Shown here: positions 7,754 to 17,070 of the stretch, one piece after another
Numbering within the stretch: the stretch's first letter is position 1
Layout of the letters: each line of letters begins with the position of its first letter
NCBI GenBank assembly: GCA_024399135.1
Contig: JAKSHY010000020.1
Coordinates: 1-50,247, forward strand
Reading direction: 5' to 3'
DNA from: Lachnospiraceae bacterium
GTDB taxonomy: Bacteria > Bacillota > Clostridia > Lachnospirales > Lachnospiraceae
Length of the DNA: 50,247 nucleotides
Program-made: the position numbers and the translations under genes
Notes under the pieces: generated by a model
What the model was told of the DNA's origin: nothing
Seen by the model: the letters and a program-made list of their open reading frames with translations, nothing else
Database searches by the model: none

Positions 7754-9364
7754 TTAAAAATCCCTCGCCGGCTTATTCGCATACTTTTTAACACCATGAT
7801 ATGCCCATAACGAAAGTAACAGGTAAAGAACAATAACTCCCACTACAGTAAGCTCAGTTCCAATAGCTATACCAACTACCACTGAAACAACCATCAGAAT
7901 CAAGGTAAGAAAAAGATTAGGAAGTAAATATACTAAAACTGCTCGTCCCTGCTTAACAACTTCAACCTCATTATCCCAATCCAGCTTCCGATGCTTAAGT
8001 CCACATACAAGTCCGTACGTTGTCGAGAACATACACATAGCTGTAACCGCAATAATACCAAGCAAAATCGTAACAGCTGAGAACTTTCCTGAAATATCAA
8101 TGCATAGTACAAAGAAAATACCAAATGGCGCGCTTAAAAACATATTAAACAACATCTTACCCTTGCAGTCGGCCAACGGATCTATTGGCATACTTTTAAT
8201 AATCCAGTAGTTTTTTCCCTCTAAAGAAGGTGAGCAACATGTTGAAGCTACCATTCCGACAAATAGATATGTTACAAATGGTATAGCCGGAATAAGCATC
8301 TCCTTGTTAAGTGGAGCACCTTCAAGCACCACTTCTACTGCTCTATCTAATCCTATAATCAAAACCGCCACACCTGCTATCACAGAAATAACCTGTCCTA
8401 TAAATATATTGGTCAAATATATAGATGATCCGGTAAGTCTTTTAAATTCCTTATAAGCAATCGAAACTACCATGCTCTTTTTCTTAATTTCCAGACTGGT
8501 AGCCTTTTTACTCTTAACCCCATTTTTAAGATTAGTGTTAATCTGTTTAAAATATTTAGCAACAAGTGAAAAGAAAAGTTCAAAGATAACAATCGTTATG
8601 CATATCAAAAGAAGTATAGACACTATATCTTTGTCCATGATAGACTTCTCAAACCACTTAGCAGGTGGATAATATCCAGAAATCTTTCCTATATAACCAG
8701 ATGTAATTTCCGAAATATCCTGAAGACTTTTGTTTTCCGTAAAATGATTCATAAAGTAGTTAGAAAACATAATAGGTAGTAGTATTACAATTGTTAAAAA
8801 AGCCTGTACAACCTGCTTATGCTTTCTTCCTGCCCCTATTTTTACAGCCAGGAAGCTTATCAGGGATGCCAATACCATCGGAATAATTGGAACAATTAGA
8901 GAAAGTACCAGCCACAGTATGATTGATATTATATTTATTGAGCCTCCCACAGCGAATCCGATAAGCATTGCTATCGAAACGCTTACGAACCAGGGAAGTG
9001 TTTTTAGATACATATAAAGAAACTTAGACGCAACTATATCCTTGACTGAAAAAGGCATCGACATAAGCATGTCATATTCCTTAAAGCCAAAAAGATAACC
9101 TCCAGCTTTTATTAATGTAAAGAAAAAGGCAATTATAGAAATCACCAACGCGCACAGTTCAGGGATTGCATTATACATTCCTATCAATGCGAACCCGATT
9201 GACTGAGCTCCAACCAGAATTATCAAGAAAAGATAAAGGATTCCAAAGCCGACATAATTGCCTATAACATCTCCCCTTTTTCCCTGCTTAGAATGCTTAT
9301 ACTTATTACTAAGGCTTGTGGCCTTATTCATAATTCGAAGAAGAAGCAATCTTTTACTTTTCAT
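7754..9364 (-). CDS. ABC exporter permease, about 536 residues
   Basis: This integral membrane protein has roughly a dozen hydrophobic segments and is the membrane partner of the ATPase encoded directly upstream. Motif-free but typical stretches include FGILYLFLIILVGAQSIGF near the N-terminus and MDKDIVSILLLICITIVIFEL mid-protein (shown in part). It resembles the large ABC-2-like permeases of Gram-positive bacteria used for export or membrane remodelling. The frame is open back to 9409, but ATG at 9364 has GGAGG eight bases before it and gives a usual 11-bp overlap with the ATPase gene. The substrate is unknown; an export role tied to the neighbouring toxin-like pair is possible but only a guess. 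Confidence 0.85.
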   Translation of the reverse strand: MKSKRLLLLRIMNKATSLSNKYKHSKQGKRGDVIGNYVGFGILYLFLIILVGAQSIGFALIGMYNAIPELCALVISIIAFFFTLIKAGGYLFGFKEYDMLMSMPFSVKDIVASKFLYMYLKTLPWFVSVSIAMLIGFAVGGSINIISIILWLVLSLIVPIIPMVLASLISFLAVKIGAGRKHKQVVQAFLTIVILLPIMFSNYFMNHFTENKSLQDISEITSGYIGKISGYYPPAKWFEKSIMDKDIVSILLLICITIVIFELFFSLVAKYFKQINTNLKNGVKSKKATSLEIKKKSMVVSIAYKEFKRLTGSSIYLTNIFIGQVISVIAGVAVLIIGLDRAVEVVLEGAPLNKEMLIPAIPFVTYLFVGMVASTCCSPSLEGKNYWIIKSMPIDPLADCKGKMLFNMFLSAPFGIFFVLCIDISGKFSAVTILLGIIAVTAMCMFSTTYGLVCGLKHRKLDWDNEVEVVKQGRAVLVYLLPNLFLTLILMVVSVVVGIAIGTELTVVGVIVLYLLLSLWAYHGVKKYANKPARDF

Positions 9365-10070
9365 TATCAACAACCTCCAGGAATACCTCTTCAAGAGACT
9401 TGTCACCAATTAGTTCTTCCATAGTTCCACAGGCCATTATCTTTCCCTGCTTGATAATTGCAATTTTATGGCAAAGCTTCTCGGCGACTTCCAGAACATG
9501 TGTTGAGAAAAATACAGAGGTTCCCTTTTCACATAGTTCCTTCATGATTTCCTTTAATGTAAACGCAGCCTTAGGATCAAGTCCTACGAATGGTTCATCG
9601 AGAACTAAAAGCTTAGGATCATGAATTAGGGCACCAATCAAGGCAACCTTCTGCTTCATTCCATGTGAATACGAAGAAATAAGATCACCAAGACTGTCTG
9701 TTATTTCAAACTTGTCACCATATTCTTTAATCTTATTCTTTCTGTCTTCAGCCGAAACATCATACGCATCAGCAACGAAATCAAGGTATTGTAGCCCTGT
9801 AAGATTCTCATAAAGATCTGGATTGTCCGGGATATATGCTGTGATTTTCTTACATTCCATAGGTTCGTTTTTAACAGAATGACCATCTATTAATATCTCA
9901 CCCTCAGTAAAATCCATTACACCAACTACTGCACGAATCGTAGTACTTTTTCCTGCTCCATTATGGCCAATAAAACCAAACACTTCTCCGCTTTCGACCT
10001 TTAGATTGACATTGTCGCAGGCCTTCTTCCCTGTTCCATATGTTTTCGAAAAATTATTGATTTCTAACAT
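9354..10070 (-). CDS. ABC transporter ATP-binding protein
   Basis: This 238-residue ATPase powers the permease encoded next to it. Walker A is GHNGAGKST (residues 35-43), the signature is the divergent SYSHGMKQK, Walker B is KLLVLDEPF, and the switch histidine is in FFSTHVLEVAE. The C-terminus carries the usual short extension (ACGTMEELIGDKSLEEVFLEV) of the CcmA/NatA-type exporter ATPases. The start overlaps the stop codon of the immunity-like gene by one base (TAATG), indicating translational coupling, and the stop overlaps the permease gene. Confidence 0.95.
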   Translation of the reverse strand: MLEINNFSKTYGTGKKACDNVNLKVESGEVFGFIGHNGAGKSTTIRAVVGVMDFTEGEILIDGHSVKNEPMECKKITAYIPDNPDLYENLTGLQYLDFVADAYDVSAEDRKNKIKEYGDKFEITDSLGDLISSYSHGMKQKVALIGALIHDPKLLVLDEPFVGLDPKAAFTLKEIMKELCEKGTSVFFSTHVLEVAEKLCHKIAIIKQGKIMACGTMEELIGDKSLEEVFLEVVDNEK

Positions 10071-10411
10071 TATAATTGCTCCTTATTACCAGATAATCGT
10101 TTTGATTCTTCATCAACAACTACAAAAGATCCATCGTTTAGGCTTTCAACACGCAATACTATGCTTTGGATTAGCGAAAGCAAAGCATCTTGTTTGGATA
10201 TAAATGCTTGCGTGTCAAAATTCAAAACTCCATCTTTATCAAAATGGTACAACATAGAATATTCATTTTCCGCTTTTTCATTTAAATCCATCAAAACTTT
10301 ATCATTATCTATGATATCTATACCTGTCGACCAGATTCCCTTTTCAACATCATATTTGTCTTTCCATATCGGACCATGAGAAAAATCATACTTTATTCTT
10401 AATTCTTTCAT
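10070..10411 (-). CDS. Putative immunity protein of the adjacent toxin-like gene
   Basis: This small (113-residue), acidic, soluble protein is not assignable by eye to a named family. Recognisable features are an N-terminal SHGPIWKDKYD segment, GIWSTGIDII, YSMLYHFD and a C-terminal INDGSF-like motif (LNDGSFVVVDEE). Size, acidity and position (immediately after a BECR-like toxin domain) fit an immunity protein. Its ribosome site GGAGG overlaps the toxin stop codon, so the two are translated together. It is followed with one base of overlap by the ABC ATPase gene. Family identity is unresolved. Confidence 0.55.
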   Translation of the reverse strand: MKELRIKYDFSHGPIWKDKYDVEKGIWSTGIDIIDNDKVLMDLNEKAENEYSMLYHFDKDGVLNFDTQAFISKQDALLSLIQSIVLRVESLNDGSFVVVDEESKRLSGNKEQL

Positions 10412-10424
10412 AGTCTCATCCTCC

Positions 10425-10793
10425 TTATTTACGCGTCGGGAAAGAAGTTACAATAAATCCATTGTTACCCATACCAACAAAAGTATAATAACATCCATCA
10501 TATTCATATATTCTATCTAGACCACCCTTTATTTTTGATGGAATACTTCCTATTATTGTACCATTTGTTATTGCATTGTAAAGATATAGGGCAATTTCAC
10601 CTTCTTGTATACCATATGCTTCTTCGAAATTTTGTTTATGATTGGCAATAATATGAACAAGTCCCACATTTTCATTTCCTCTTTCGAGCCAAATCAGTTT
10701 ACCTTCTCTATCTTTTGTGATAAAAATAATATCATTTTCTGAAAACTTGTATCCCCCATCAATCAGTTCCGTTAACAATTCTCTTCCTATCAT
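10425..10793 (-). CDS. Orphan toxin-like domain, BECR-fold nuclease type
   Basis: The most likely product is 122 residues, starting at ATG 10793 with GGAG eight bases upstream. The sequence resembles C-terminal toxin domains of polymorphic toxins and phage minor-head fusions of the barnase/EndoU/colicin/RelE (BECR) superfamily. Seen here are GKLIWLERGN, then GLVHIIANHKQNF with H47 and H52, an internal GLDRIYEYDG, and the terminal strand NGFIVTSFP. There is no delivery or pre-toxin domain. The frame stays open upstream (to 10877) through the end of dprA, with WIEWRKL just before the ATG, which looks like the remnant of a longer protein. The nuclease role is inferred from family resemblance. 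Confidence 0.55.
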   Translation of the reverse strand: MIGRELLTELIDGGYKFSENDIIFITKDREGKLIWLERGNENVGLVHIIANHKQNFEEAYGIQEGEIALYLYNAITNGTIIGSIPSKIKGGLDRIYEYDGCYYTFVGMGNNGFIVTSFPTRK

Positions 10794-10816
10794 TAGCTTT
10801 CTCCATTCAATCCATT

Positions 10817-11800
10817 TCACCTTAGCACCTTGTAAAAATATCCAGATCCAACCTGGCAAGCGTCTCCTGTTGAGCATCTTAATACTATCTGGGTCAGTGT
10901 CTCCTGAAGGGTAGCATCCGGCTCTTTCTTAAGTCTTAGCATGTGTATTTCTTCAACACTCTTCGGAAGTGTATCCATATATTTGAGCACTCCTTCATCC
11001 TTTACACCCTGCCCTGTTTCTAGTTTGTTTATTAAATTGTAATTTAATTTATCGTTGTTTGGATGCTTGATTTCCCATATCAGCGACAGTTCTCGTAATA
11101 CATCTTCTGGTGATAACGCCACACCTGCACCTTCCTTAATCAATCTATTGCATCCATCTGATAATCTGTCTGTCAAACGCCCTGGAACTGCGTACACTTC
11201 TTTTCCCATTCCCATAGCAAGTTCAACCGTAATAGAGGTACCTGATTTTTCTCTTGCTTCAACTACCAAAATCAGATCAGCCAAAGCTGCCACTATCCTG
11301 TTTCTCATCGGAAAATGATATCTTTCTGGCTTACTACCTGGAGGAAAAATAGATAAAACTCCCCCGTTTTTCTGTATATCTTTGTATAGCTGAAGGTTCT
11401 TTACTGGATAACACACATCAACTCCTGAACCTAAAACACCATAGGTTCTTCCTCCGGCTCTTATCGCGCCAACCTGACTTATTCCATCAATCCCTCTGGC
11501 CATCCCACTTATAATATTCACTCCATAAGATGCAAGTGCCTCTCCAAAAGCATTAGCTACATATGTACCGTATTCCGAGCAGTCTCTAGCCCCTATTATG
11601 GCTACAGCTGGCACATCATCTTTAGGAAGATGACCTTTGTAATAAAGTTTCTCTGGTGGATTTTCTATTTCTCTTAATCTTAATGGATAATTATTATCAT
11701 CCAGTGTGCATACTTTTATATTCTCCATATATTTCTCTCTATACTTTCTTATTATTTCACGTGAAATTCCTACATTTTCGGCAGCTGTGGTCTTAAACAC
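10817..11800 (-). CDS. dprA: DNA-processing protein DprA/Smf
   Basis: DprA binds incoming single-stranded DNA and loads RecA during transformation. The 327-residue frame contains the Rossmann-like DNA-binding core: YPLRLREIENPPEKLYYKG, AIIGARDCSEYG, NIISGMARGIDG, GVLGSGVDVCYP, FPMRNRIVAALAD and SGTSITVELAMGMGKEVYAVPG. A short C-terminal winged-helix region ends in GSGYFYKVL. The N-terminal helical domain is shortened compared with full-length relatives. The start used is GTG at 11800, overlapping comM by 31 bp with AGAGG ahead; ATG at 11728 is an alternative. Its 3' neighbour is the toxin-like gene, 23 bp away. Confidence 0.93.
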   Translation of the reverse strand: MFKTTAAENVGISREIIRKYREKYMENIKVCTLDDNNYPLRLREIENPPEKLYYKGHLPKDDVPAVAIIGARDCSEYGTYVANAFGEALASYGVNIISGMARGIDGISQVGAIRAGGRTYGVLGSGVDVCYPVKNLQLYKDIQKNGGVLSIFPPGSKPERYHFPMRNRIVAALADLILVVEAREKSGTSITVELAMGMGKEVYAVPGRLTDRLSDGCNRLIKEGAGVALSPEDVLRELSLIWEIKHPNNDKLNYNLINKLETGQGVKDEGVLKYMDTLPKSVEEIHMLRLKKEPDATLQETLTQIVLRCSTGDACQVGSGYFYKVLR

Positions 11801-13305
11801 ACAGCCTCTACAAGATGCCTTTCCTCAATATTTTCACTCTCATCTAAATCAGCGATAGTCCTCGAAACCTTTAATATCCTGTGGTATGAACGGGCAGATA
11901 TATCAAGGTTTTCACACAGCTTCTCCATAAGCTCTTTTTCTTTGACTCCCAACTTACAAAATTTCTTTATTCCAGCGATATCTAAATCAGCATTAAATTC
12001 ATAATTGGTTCCTTTATATCTTTTTTCCTGCACATTTCTTGCCCTAAGGACCATTTCACTAAGCTCTTTACTGGAAATATTCTTGGACTTACCATTTTGA
12101 AGCTCCGAAACAGACATTTTATTAGCAGTGAGACATACATCTATTCTGTCCATAATTGGACCTGAAATATGCGAAAGATAGTTCTGAACCGCAACCTGGG
12201 TGCATGTACATTTGTTAAGATCCGGATAATAACCACACGGACAGGGATTCATTGCAGCAACAAGCATAATATCTGCAGGATAGTTAAAGAAGCCTGAGGC
12301 TCTTGATATATTGATACTCTTCTCTTCCAGTGGTTGCCTTAACATATCTATGCTTGGTCTTTGGAATTCTGGAAGCTCATCCAAAAATAAAATACCCTTA
12401 TGTGCCAGACTCACTGCCCCTGGTTTAGGAATAATGCCACCTCCTGCCATTCCTACGGGAGATACTGTGTGATGAGGAGACACGAATGGACGCATTTTAA
12501 CTATAGGCTTCGACTTCGTAAGCTTCCCGGCAATACTGTATATTGAAGTTACATCCATTATTTCCTTCTCGCTAAGCGGAGGAAGGATTGAGGGCATTCT
12601 TTTAGCTATCATAGTTTTACCTGTACCTGGTGGTCCCATAATCAGCATATGATGAAACCCTGATGCCGCAATAAGGGCTCCTCTCTTTAGATTTTCCTGC
12701 CCTGATATTTCATTAAAATCACATGTTATTTTATTGTAATCTGCTAAATCATAATCGCACGAAGTCGGTTTTATTATGCTACTTCGCTTTGTTTCGTCGG
12801 TTTTCAGATATTCTATGGCCTCTAAGAGGTTACTAATCCCAATCACCTTAACATTCTTCACCAATGATGCTTCCTTAGCATTTTCAATTGGTACAAGGCA
12901 TGTTGTAATTCCTCTTTTAGAAGCCTCTAAAACTATTGGCATAACACCATTTACTCTCTTAACCTCACCATTTAGTCCCAGTTCTCCAAGTGCCAGGGTG
13001 TTTTCACAGGATGTTGAATCCAATCGTTCCATAGCCTCTAATATTCCTAATGCTATTGGAAGATCAAAACCCGTACCACTTTTCTTAATATCTGCAGGTG
13101 AAAGATTAATCGCTATATGCATTGGCGGCAAAAATATACCTACGTTCTTAAGTGCTATTCTTACTCTCTCCGAAGATTCCTTGACCTCACCACTTAAATG
13201 ACCTACCATCACAACACATGGCAGCCCATTAGAAAAATCGACCTCAACTGTTATAAGATGACTATTTAATCCAAAAATTGTTCCTGATGTAACCTTGCTA
13301 TACAT
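11770..13305 (-). CDS. comM: YifB/ComM-family Mg-chelatase-like AAA+ ATPase
   Basis: This 511-residue protein belongs to the ComM/YifB family; ComM is a hexameric helicase that drives branch migration during natural transformation. The N-terminal ChlI-like domain is seen in GLPCVVMVGHLSGEVKESSERV (in part) and INLSPADIKKSGTGFDLPIA. The AAA+ core has Walker A GPPGTGKT and Walker B GILFLDELPEF, with NPCPCGYYPD as the family's cysteine segment, and the C-terminal domain ends in ISARSYHRILKVSRTIADL. It heads the comM-dprA unit; the GGAGG ribosome site lies directly before the ATG. No clear promoter is visible upstream. Confidence 0.95.
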   Translation of the reverse strand: MYSKVTSGTIFGLNSHLITVEVDFSNGLPCVVMVGHLSGEVKESSERVRIALKNVGIFLPPMHIAINLSPADIKKSGTGFDLPIALGILEAMERLDSTSCENTLALGELGLNGEVKRVNGVMPIVLEASKRGITTCLVPIENAKEASLVKNVKVIGISNLLEAIEYLKTDETKRSSIIKPTSCDYDLADYNKITCDFNEISGQENLKRGALIAASGFHHMLIMGPPGTGKTMIAKRMPSILPPLSEKEIMDVTSIYSIAGKLTKSKPIVKMRPFVSPHHTVSPVGMAGGGIIPKPGAVSLAHKGILFLDELPEFQRPSIDMLRQPLEEKSINISRASGFFNYPADIMLVAAMNPCPCGYYPDLNKCTCTQVAVQNYLSHISGPIMDRIDVCLTANKMSVSELQNGKSKNISSKELSEMVLRARNVQEKRYKGTNYEFNADLDIAGIKKFCKLGVKEKELMEKLCENLDISARSYHRILKVSRTIADLDESENIEERHLVEAVCLRPQLPKM

Positions 13306-13668
13306 ATTTCCTCCATTTCTTATTCGTATACTGCGGCGTAGTAGCGTTATTATTTGGTTGACATAACTTGTGTGGATGTGTTTCTCGGCGTGTGATTCAA
13401 CCTTTGCTTTGGTTTACATAAAGTATCTTTATATAATATACTACTACATTATCCTAAATTCGATCGTCGCCCGCTTTGATTTTATGTAAACTACACAAAG
13501 GTCGTAAATAATACACTCCCTATGCATCCATAAAAATTCTATTCAGTTATATTTTGAAAATTCTGGCGATATGCCATAAATATAGATTTTCGTGTTTTGA
13601 GTAAAATGAATATAACAAAAAAGAAGCCACTATACAAGTGACTTCTTTAAACTTTTTAAAAATTACTA
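13306..13668. other. Intergenic region with three decamer copies and a terminator
   Basis: These 363 bp separate pilT from comM. They hold the comM ribosome site, three copies of the recurrent decamer (GTTGACATAA at 13357, GTTTACATAA at 13412, and the reverse form at 13482) and the pilT terminator at 13612-13647. No gene, RNA family or strong promoter is recognisable. It is the densest cluster of the decamer in the window. Confidence 0.7.
13612..13647 (-). terminator. Intrinsic terminator after pilT
   Basis: On the minus strand, AAGAAGTCACT and AGTGGCTTCTT form a stem (one G-T pair) around TGTAT, followed by TTTTTTG. It lies about 20 bp after the pilT stop codon. Confidence 0.85.
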
Positions 13669-14730
13669 TTAAAATACTTTTCCTTCCATTGCATCAGGAT
13701 CAACCGCGAACTGAATTGCCATATCTCTACTAATCCTGCCAGACATATATAGCTGCTGAATAGCTTCATCCATAGGCATCATTCCCATCTTACGATTAGT
13801 CTGCATTACGCTCATAAGCTGATGAGACTTACCTTCTCGAATAAGGTTTCTTACAGCATGATTAGAATGTAATACCTCAAATGCTGCAACTCGTCCCTTT
13901 CCATCGGCAGTTGGAATAAGCTGCTGTGATACAACGGCCTCTAATACATTAGCGAACTGGACTCTGATCTGCTGTTGCTGATGAGGTGGGAATACGTCGA
14001 TTACACGGTCTACCGTACTCGCAGCTCCAATAGTATGCAATGTTGACAGAACCAAATGTCCTGTTTCTGCTGCAGTAATAGCTACCGAAATTGTTTCGAA
14101 GTCACGCATTTCTCCTACAAGGATTACATCAGGGTCTTCACGAAGCGCTGCCCTTAATGCATTCGCGTAAGTGTGTGAATCAAGTCCGATTTCACGCTGG
14201 TTAACGATTGACTTTTTGTGCTGATGCAAGTACTCGATAGGATCCTCAAGTGTGATGATATGAGCCTCTCGATTATTGTTAATCTTATCAATAATACCTG
14301 CAAGTGTTGTTGACTTACCTGAACCTGTAGGTCCTGTTACCAGTATCAGACCTCTTTTTCTAGTATAGAGATCAATAACCGAAGGAGGCACGCCCAAAGA
14401 TACAGGATCTGGAACCTCTGTACCTACCAAACGAAGGGCAATTGCAACTGAACCTCTTTGCATAAACGCATTAACACGGTATCGTCCCAGGTTTCTAATC
14501 GAGAAAGACATATCGTATTCTCCTGTCTCCTCGAATTTCTCCATCTGACGCTCATCCATAATCTCAGAAAGATATGCCTTAGTATCAGGTGGTAATAATC
14601 TATCATACTCTGTTGTCAAGAGCTGACCATTAACACGCATTTTAGGTGGAACACCTACTGTGATATGTACATCAGATGCGTTCCTTTCTTTACCTAAAGT
14701 AAGTAATTCCTCAAGTGAAGGGATTGCCAT
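13669..14730 (-). CDS. pilT: Type IV pilus retraction ATPase PilT
   Basis: PilT is the hexameric motor that depolymerises type IV pili at the inner face of the membrane. The 353-residue protein carries the N-terminal PAS-like domain (LTLGKERNASDVHITVG), Walker A GPTGSGKST, the Asp box ITLEDPIEYLH, Walker B ILVGEMRDFETI, the His box TGHLVLSTLHT and the AIRNLIREGK-like segment (AVRNLIREGKSHQL). Length is typical. It follows the degenerate HD-GYP gene by 5 bp, so both share one transcript. No pilin, PilB or PilC gene is within the window, so its partners must be encoded elsewhere. Confidence 0.95.
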   Translation of the reverse strand: MAIPSLEELLTLGKERNASDVHITVGVPPKMRVNGQLLTTEYDRLLPPDTKAYLSEIMDERQMEKFEETGEYDMSFSIRNLGRYRVNAFMQRGSVAIALRLVGTEVPDPVSLGVPPSVIDLYTRKRGLILVTGPTGSGKSTTLAGIIDKINNNREAHIITLEDPIEYLHQHKKSIVNQREIGLDSHTYANALRAALREDPDVILVGEMRDFETISVAITAAETGHLVLSTLHTIGAASTVDRVIDVFPPHQQQQIRVQFANVLEAVVSQQLIPTADGKGRVAAFEVLHSNHAVRNLIREGKSHQLMSVMQTNRKMGMMPMDEAIQQLYMSGRISRDMAIQFAVDPDAMEGKVF

Positions 14731-14735
14731 TATGT

Positions 14736-15752
14736 TTATCCTCCAAATCCAAACTGTTTAAGTGCATCAGAATCAATAACATGACGGTTATCCATAGTCT
14801 TCATAATATCTACAATTTCAATCTCGCCATAAGCATTTCTGTTGCTCAAATCTATAATTTCATTTCCATTAAAGCTAAGTACCATCGGTCTGAATAAATC
14901 TGATCTGTTCTCATTAAGAACAAGTGCCTTTGCTCCTGTATTTAGCTCAACACATACTCCAGGAACCAGTACATTGATAGAATCAACCAAAGCCATTACT
15001 ACATTCTTAGGGAAGAAGTCCTGCTTACTAAGAAGATATTTAATAGTAGCAACCTCTGATTCTGGCTCACTACCATAGCTCATAGCTGTCATATTGTCGA
15101 AGGTATTAGCAACAGCCAGGATTTTTCCTCCATCCATCAGTTTAACATTACCTTCCATTGCACCTCTTTCAGCACCATCTTCTATAGTTCTTGCCTGGAA
15201 AATATATCTTTTTACATTAGGAGTCGATGAGAACATCTTCTCAATAACCTCTTCAGGCACATTTCCTCTCATAAGGGCAGCTGTAACTACATCAAGTCTT
15301 TCTTCTACCTTTAAATTCAATTTATTACACATCATGGCAGCCAAAATAGCTACATTTAATGCATGTTTAAATTTGGCATCTTCCTCGCTTCTAAGATTCT
15401 GATTAAAGTTAATCTTATTCTCCAGATGCCCATAATTTTTAATAATATTCGATACTATAATTTGGGTTTTAACCGATTTTCCCTGTGTAAGAATTTTCTC
15501 AACCTCGTCCATAAGGCTGAATACGTTAACAGTTTGAAATCTTTCAAACTCAACATCTTCAGGAGACATTGGCGGACATGGTTCTGCCGGTTCAAGAATA
15601 AAAAGACCGATTAATCCGAAATTAGAGATATTCGCAATACCAGGTGCGGTAATCTTCGAATCACGTTCAAACAAGAGTACCCCGTTCTTGTTGTAAATAG
15701 GACGTGCAAGCCTCATACCAGGCTTTAATTCGTCTATCTTTTTAAATTGCAT
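14736..15752 (-). CDS. Degenerate HD-GYP domain protein
   Basis: This 338-residue protein starts with the DUF3391-like opening found in many c-di-GMP phosphodiesterases (IDELKPGMRLARPIYNKNG) and continues with an HD-GYP-like fold (KHALNVAILAAMM at 129-141, ILAVANTFDNMTA at 211-223). The catalytic signature is missing: where LLHDIGK is expected the sequence reads AALMRGNVPEE (158-168), and no GYP motif is present. It is probably not an active phosphodiesterase but a nucleotide sensor or structural partner. Its position 5 bp upstream of pilT suggests control of pilus retraction. A promoter is visible at 15791-15819. Confidence 0.75.
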   Translation of the reverse strand: MQFKKIDELKPGMRLARPIYNKNGVLLFERDSKITAPGIANISNFGLIGLFILEPAEPCPPMSPEDVEFERFQTVNVFSLMDEVEKILTQGKSVKTQIIVSNIIKNYGHLENKINFNQNLRSEEDAKFKHALNVAILAAMMCNKLNLKVEERLDVVTAALMRGNVPEEVIEKMFSSTPNVKRYIFQARTIEDGAERGAMEGNVKLMDGGKILAVANTFDNMTAMSYGSEPESEVATIKYLLSKQDFFPKNVVMALVDSINVLVPGVCVELNTGAKALVLNENRSDLFRPMVLSFNGNEIIDLSNRNAYGEIEIVDIMKTMDNRHVIDSDALKQFGFGG

Positions 15753-15790
15753 ATTTTTTCACCCCACGTTAAAAATACATTTACATAACT

Positions 15791-15819
15791 ATTTTATACG
15801 TTATTGAATTAAAGTGCAA
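15791..15819 (-). promoter_or_regulatory. SigA-type promoter of the HD-GYP-like/pilT operon
   Basis: TTGCAC (15814-15819) and TAAAAT (15791-15796) lie 17 bp apart on the minus strand, about 40 bp before the start codon. A one-mismatch copy of the decamer (ATTTACATAA, 15779-15788) lies just downstream of the -10 box. Confidence 0.6.
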
Positions 15820-15834
15820 CTAAAAATAAACTTA

Positions 15835-17070
15835 TTAGGCTAATAAGAACTCAGAAAAAATCGTATTAGAAACATTTATGCCGTCTTTGGTTAACATAAT
15901 TCTATCATTTTTGCATTGCATAAGTCCCATCGCCTTATATTTTTCTATCACATCATAGAACTGCCCTGGCATATCTTCATTGAAATATTCTCTAAACTCA
16001 TTAATAGAAATTCCTTCCATCATTCTAAGGCCAAGAAACATGAATTCTTCCATCTGTTCTTCCTTAGATAGTTCCTGTCTTTCAATGCACAAATTAACAT
16101 CCTGCCTATCATTTGACAATTCACTCTTTTGGTTTACATAATTTTCGTCACAGTTCTCGATATATCTTTCAATGTCAGTTTCATTCTGCCATCTTACGTT
16201 ATTAACCATGGACGAGGCGCCAAGTCCAAATCCTAAATAGTTTCCTCTTTTCCAATAGACACTATTATGAATACACTCGTATCCCTTCATTGCGTAATTA
16301 GAAATTTCATATCTTTGATATCCATTTTCGCCTAATATATCAGCTGTTATTTCATACATCATGCGCTCATCATCTTCATTTGGAAGTTTCCAATTATTCA
16401 TAAAATCACTGTCTTCTTCTGAAAACTTACACTCATTTTTACATTCATGTTTAATCAACATATCATAAAATGGCGTACCCTCTTCAATAATAAGACTATA
16501 TGCCGAAATATGCGTGGGCTTAGGCTCTAAACCTGTCACATACTCTAAAGTTTTCCTATAATCTTCTACGCTCTGGTTAGGTAATCCACTCATCAAATCT
16601 ACATTTACATTCCTAAAGTCTGTGGATAACGCCTGTTTGTAAATATTTTCAAAGTCCGCTCTTGTATGTATTCTTCCAAGCACTCTAAGTTCTTCATCTA
16701 TTGAAGACTGAAGTCCTATACTGATTCTGTTGATACCCGCATCCTTAAAGCACTTAAGTTTTTTCGAATCCACAGTGCCCGGATTACATTCAATAGAAAT
16801 TTCAGCATTTTCTTGAAGTGTATATTTGTCCCGGATAACATTCATGATACTAAGAATATCTTCACCATCTAATATACTTGGAGTTCCACCGCCGAAGAAT
16901 ATGCTTATAACCTCATAGTTCTGATATTCCAAAGAACGTAAACTAATCTCTTTAATTAAAGCCGCAATATAACGAGTCCGGACCTTATCATCAAAAGGCC
17001 CGGACAAAAAATCACAATATAAGCATTTTCTTACACAAAAAGGAATATGTATATAAAGACTAATCTTCAT
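15835..17070 (-). CDS. hemW: Heme chaperone HemW (radical SAM)
   Basis: HemW is a radical SAM protein that binds heme; it was long mis-annotated as anaerobic coproporphyrinogen oxidase. From ATG 17070 the product is 411 residues and starts [21 protein letters not shown], giving the CX3CX2C cluster motif at C12, C16 and C19. The family segments [30 protein letters not shown] and a C-terminal HTH-like HemN_C domain follow. The start overlaps lepA by 11 bp, as is common for hemW behind lepA. A stretch near residue 310 ([17 protein letters not shown]) looks like an insertion and contains one copy of the recurrent decamer in its DNA. Confidence 0.92.
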   Translation of the reverse strand: MKISLYIHIPFCVRKCLYCDFLSGPFDDKVRTRYIAALIKEISLRSLEYQNYEVISIFFGGGTPSILDGEDILSIMNVIRDKYTLQENAEISIECNPGTVDSKKLKCFKDAGINRISIGLQSSIDEELRVLGRIHTRADFENIYKQALSTDFRNVNVDLMSGLPNQSVEDYRKTLEYVTGLEPKPTHISAYSLIIEEGTPFYDMLIKHECKNECKFSEEDSDFMNNWKLPNEDDERMMYEITADILGENGYQRYEISNYAMKGYECIHNSVYWKRGNYLGFGLGASSMVNNVRWQNETDIERYIENCDENYVNQKSELSNDRQDVNLCIERQELSKEEQMEEFMFLGLRMMEGISINEFREYFNEDMPGQFYDVIEKYKAMGLMQCKNDRIMLTKDGINVSNTIFSEFLLA

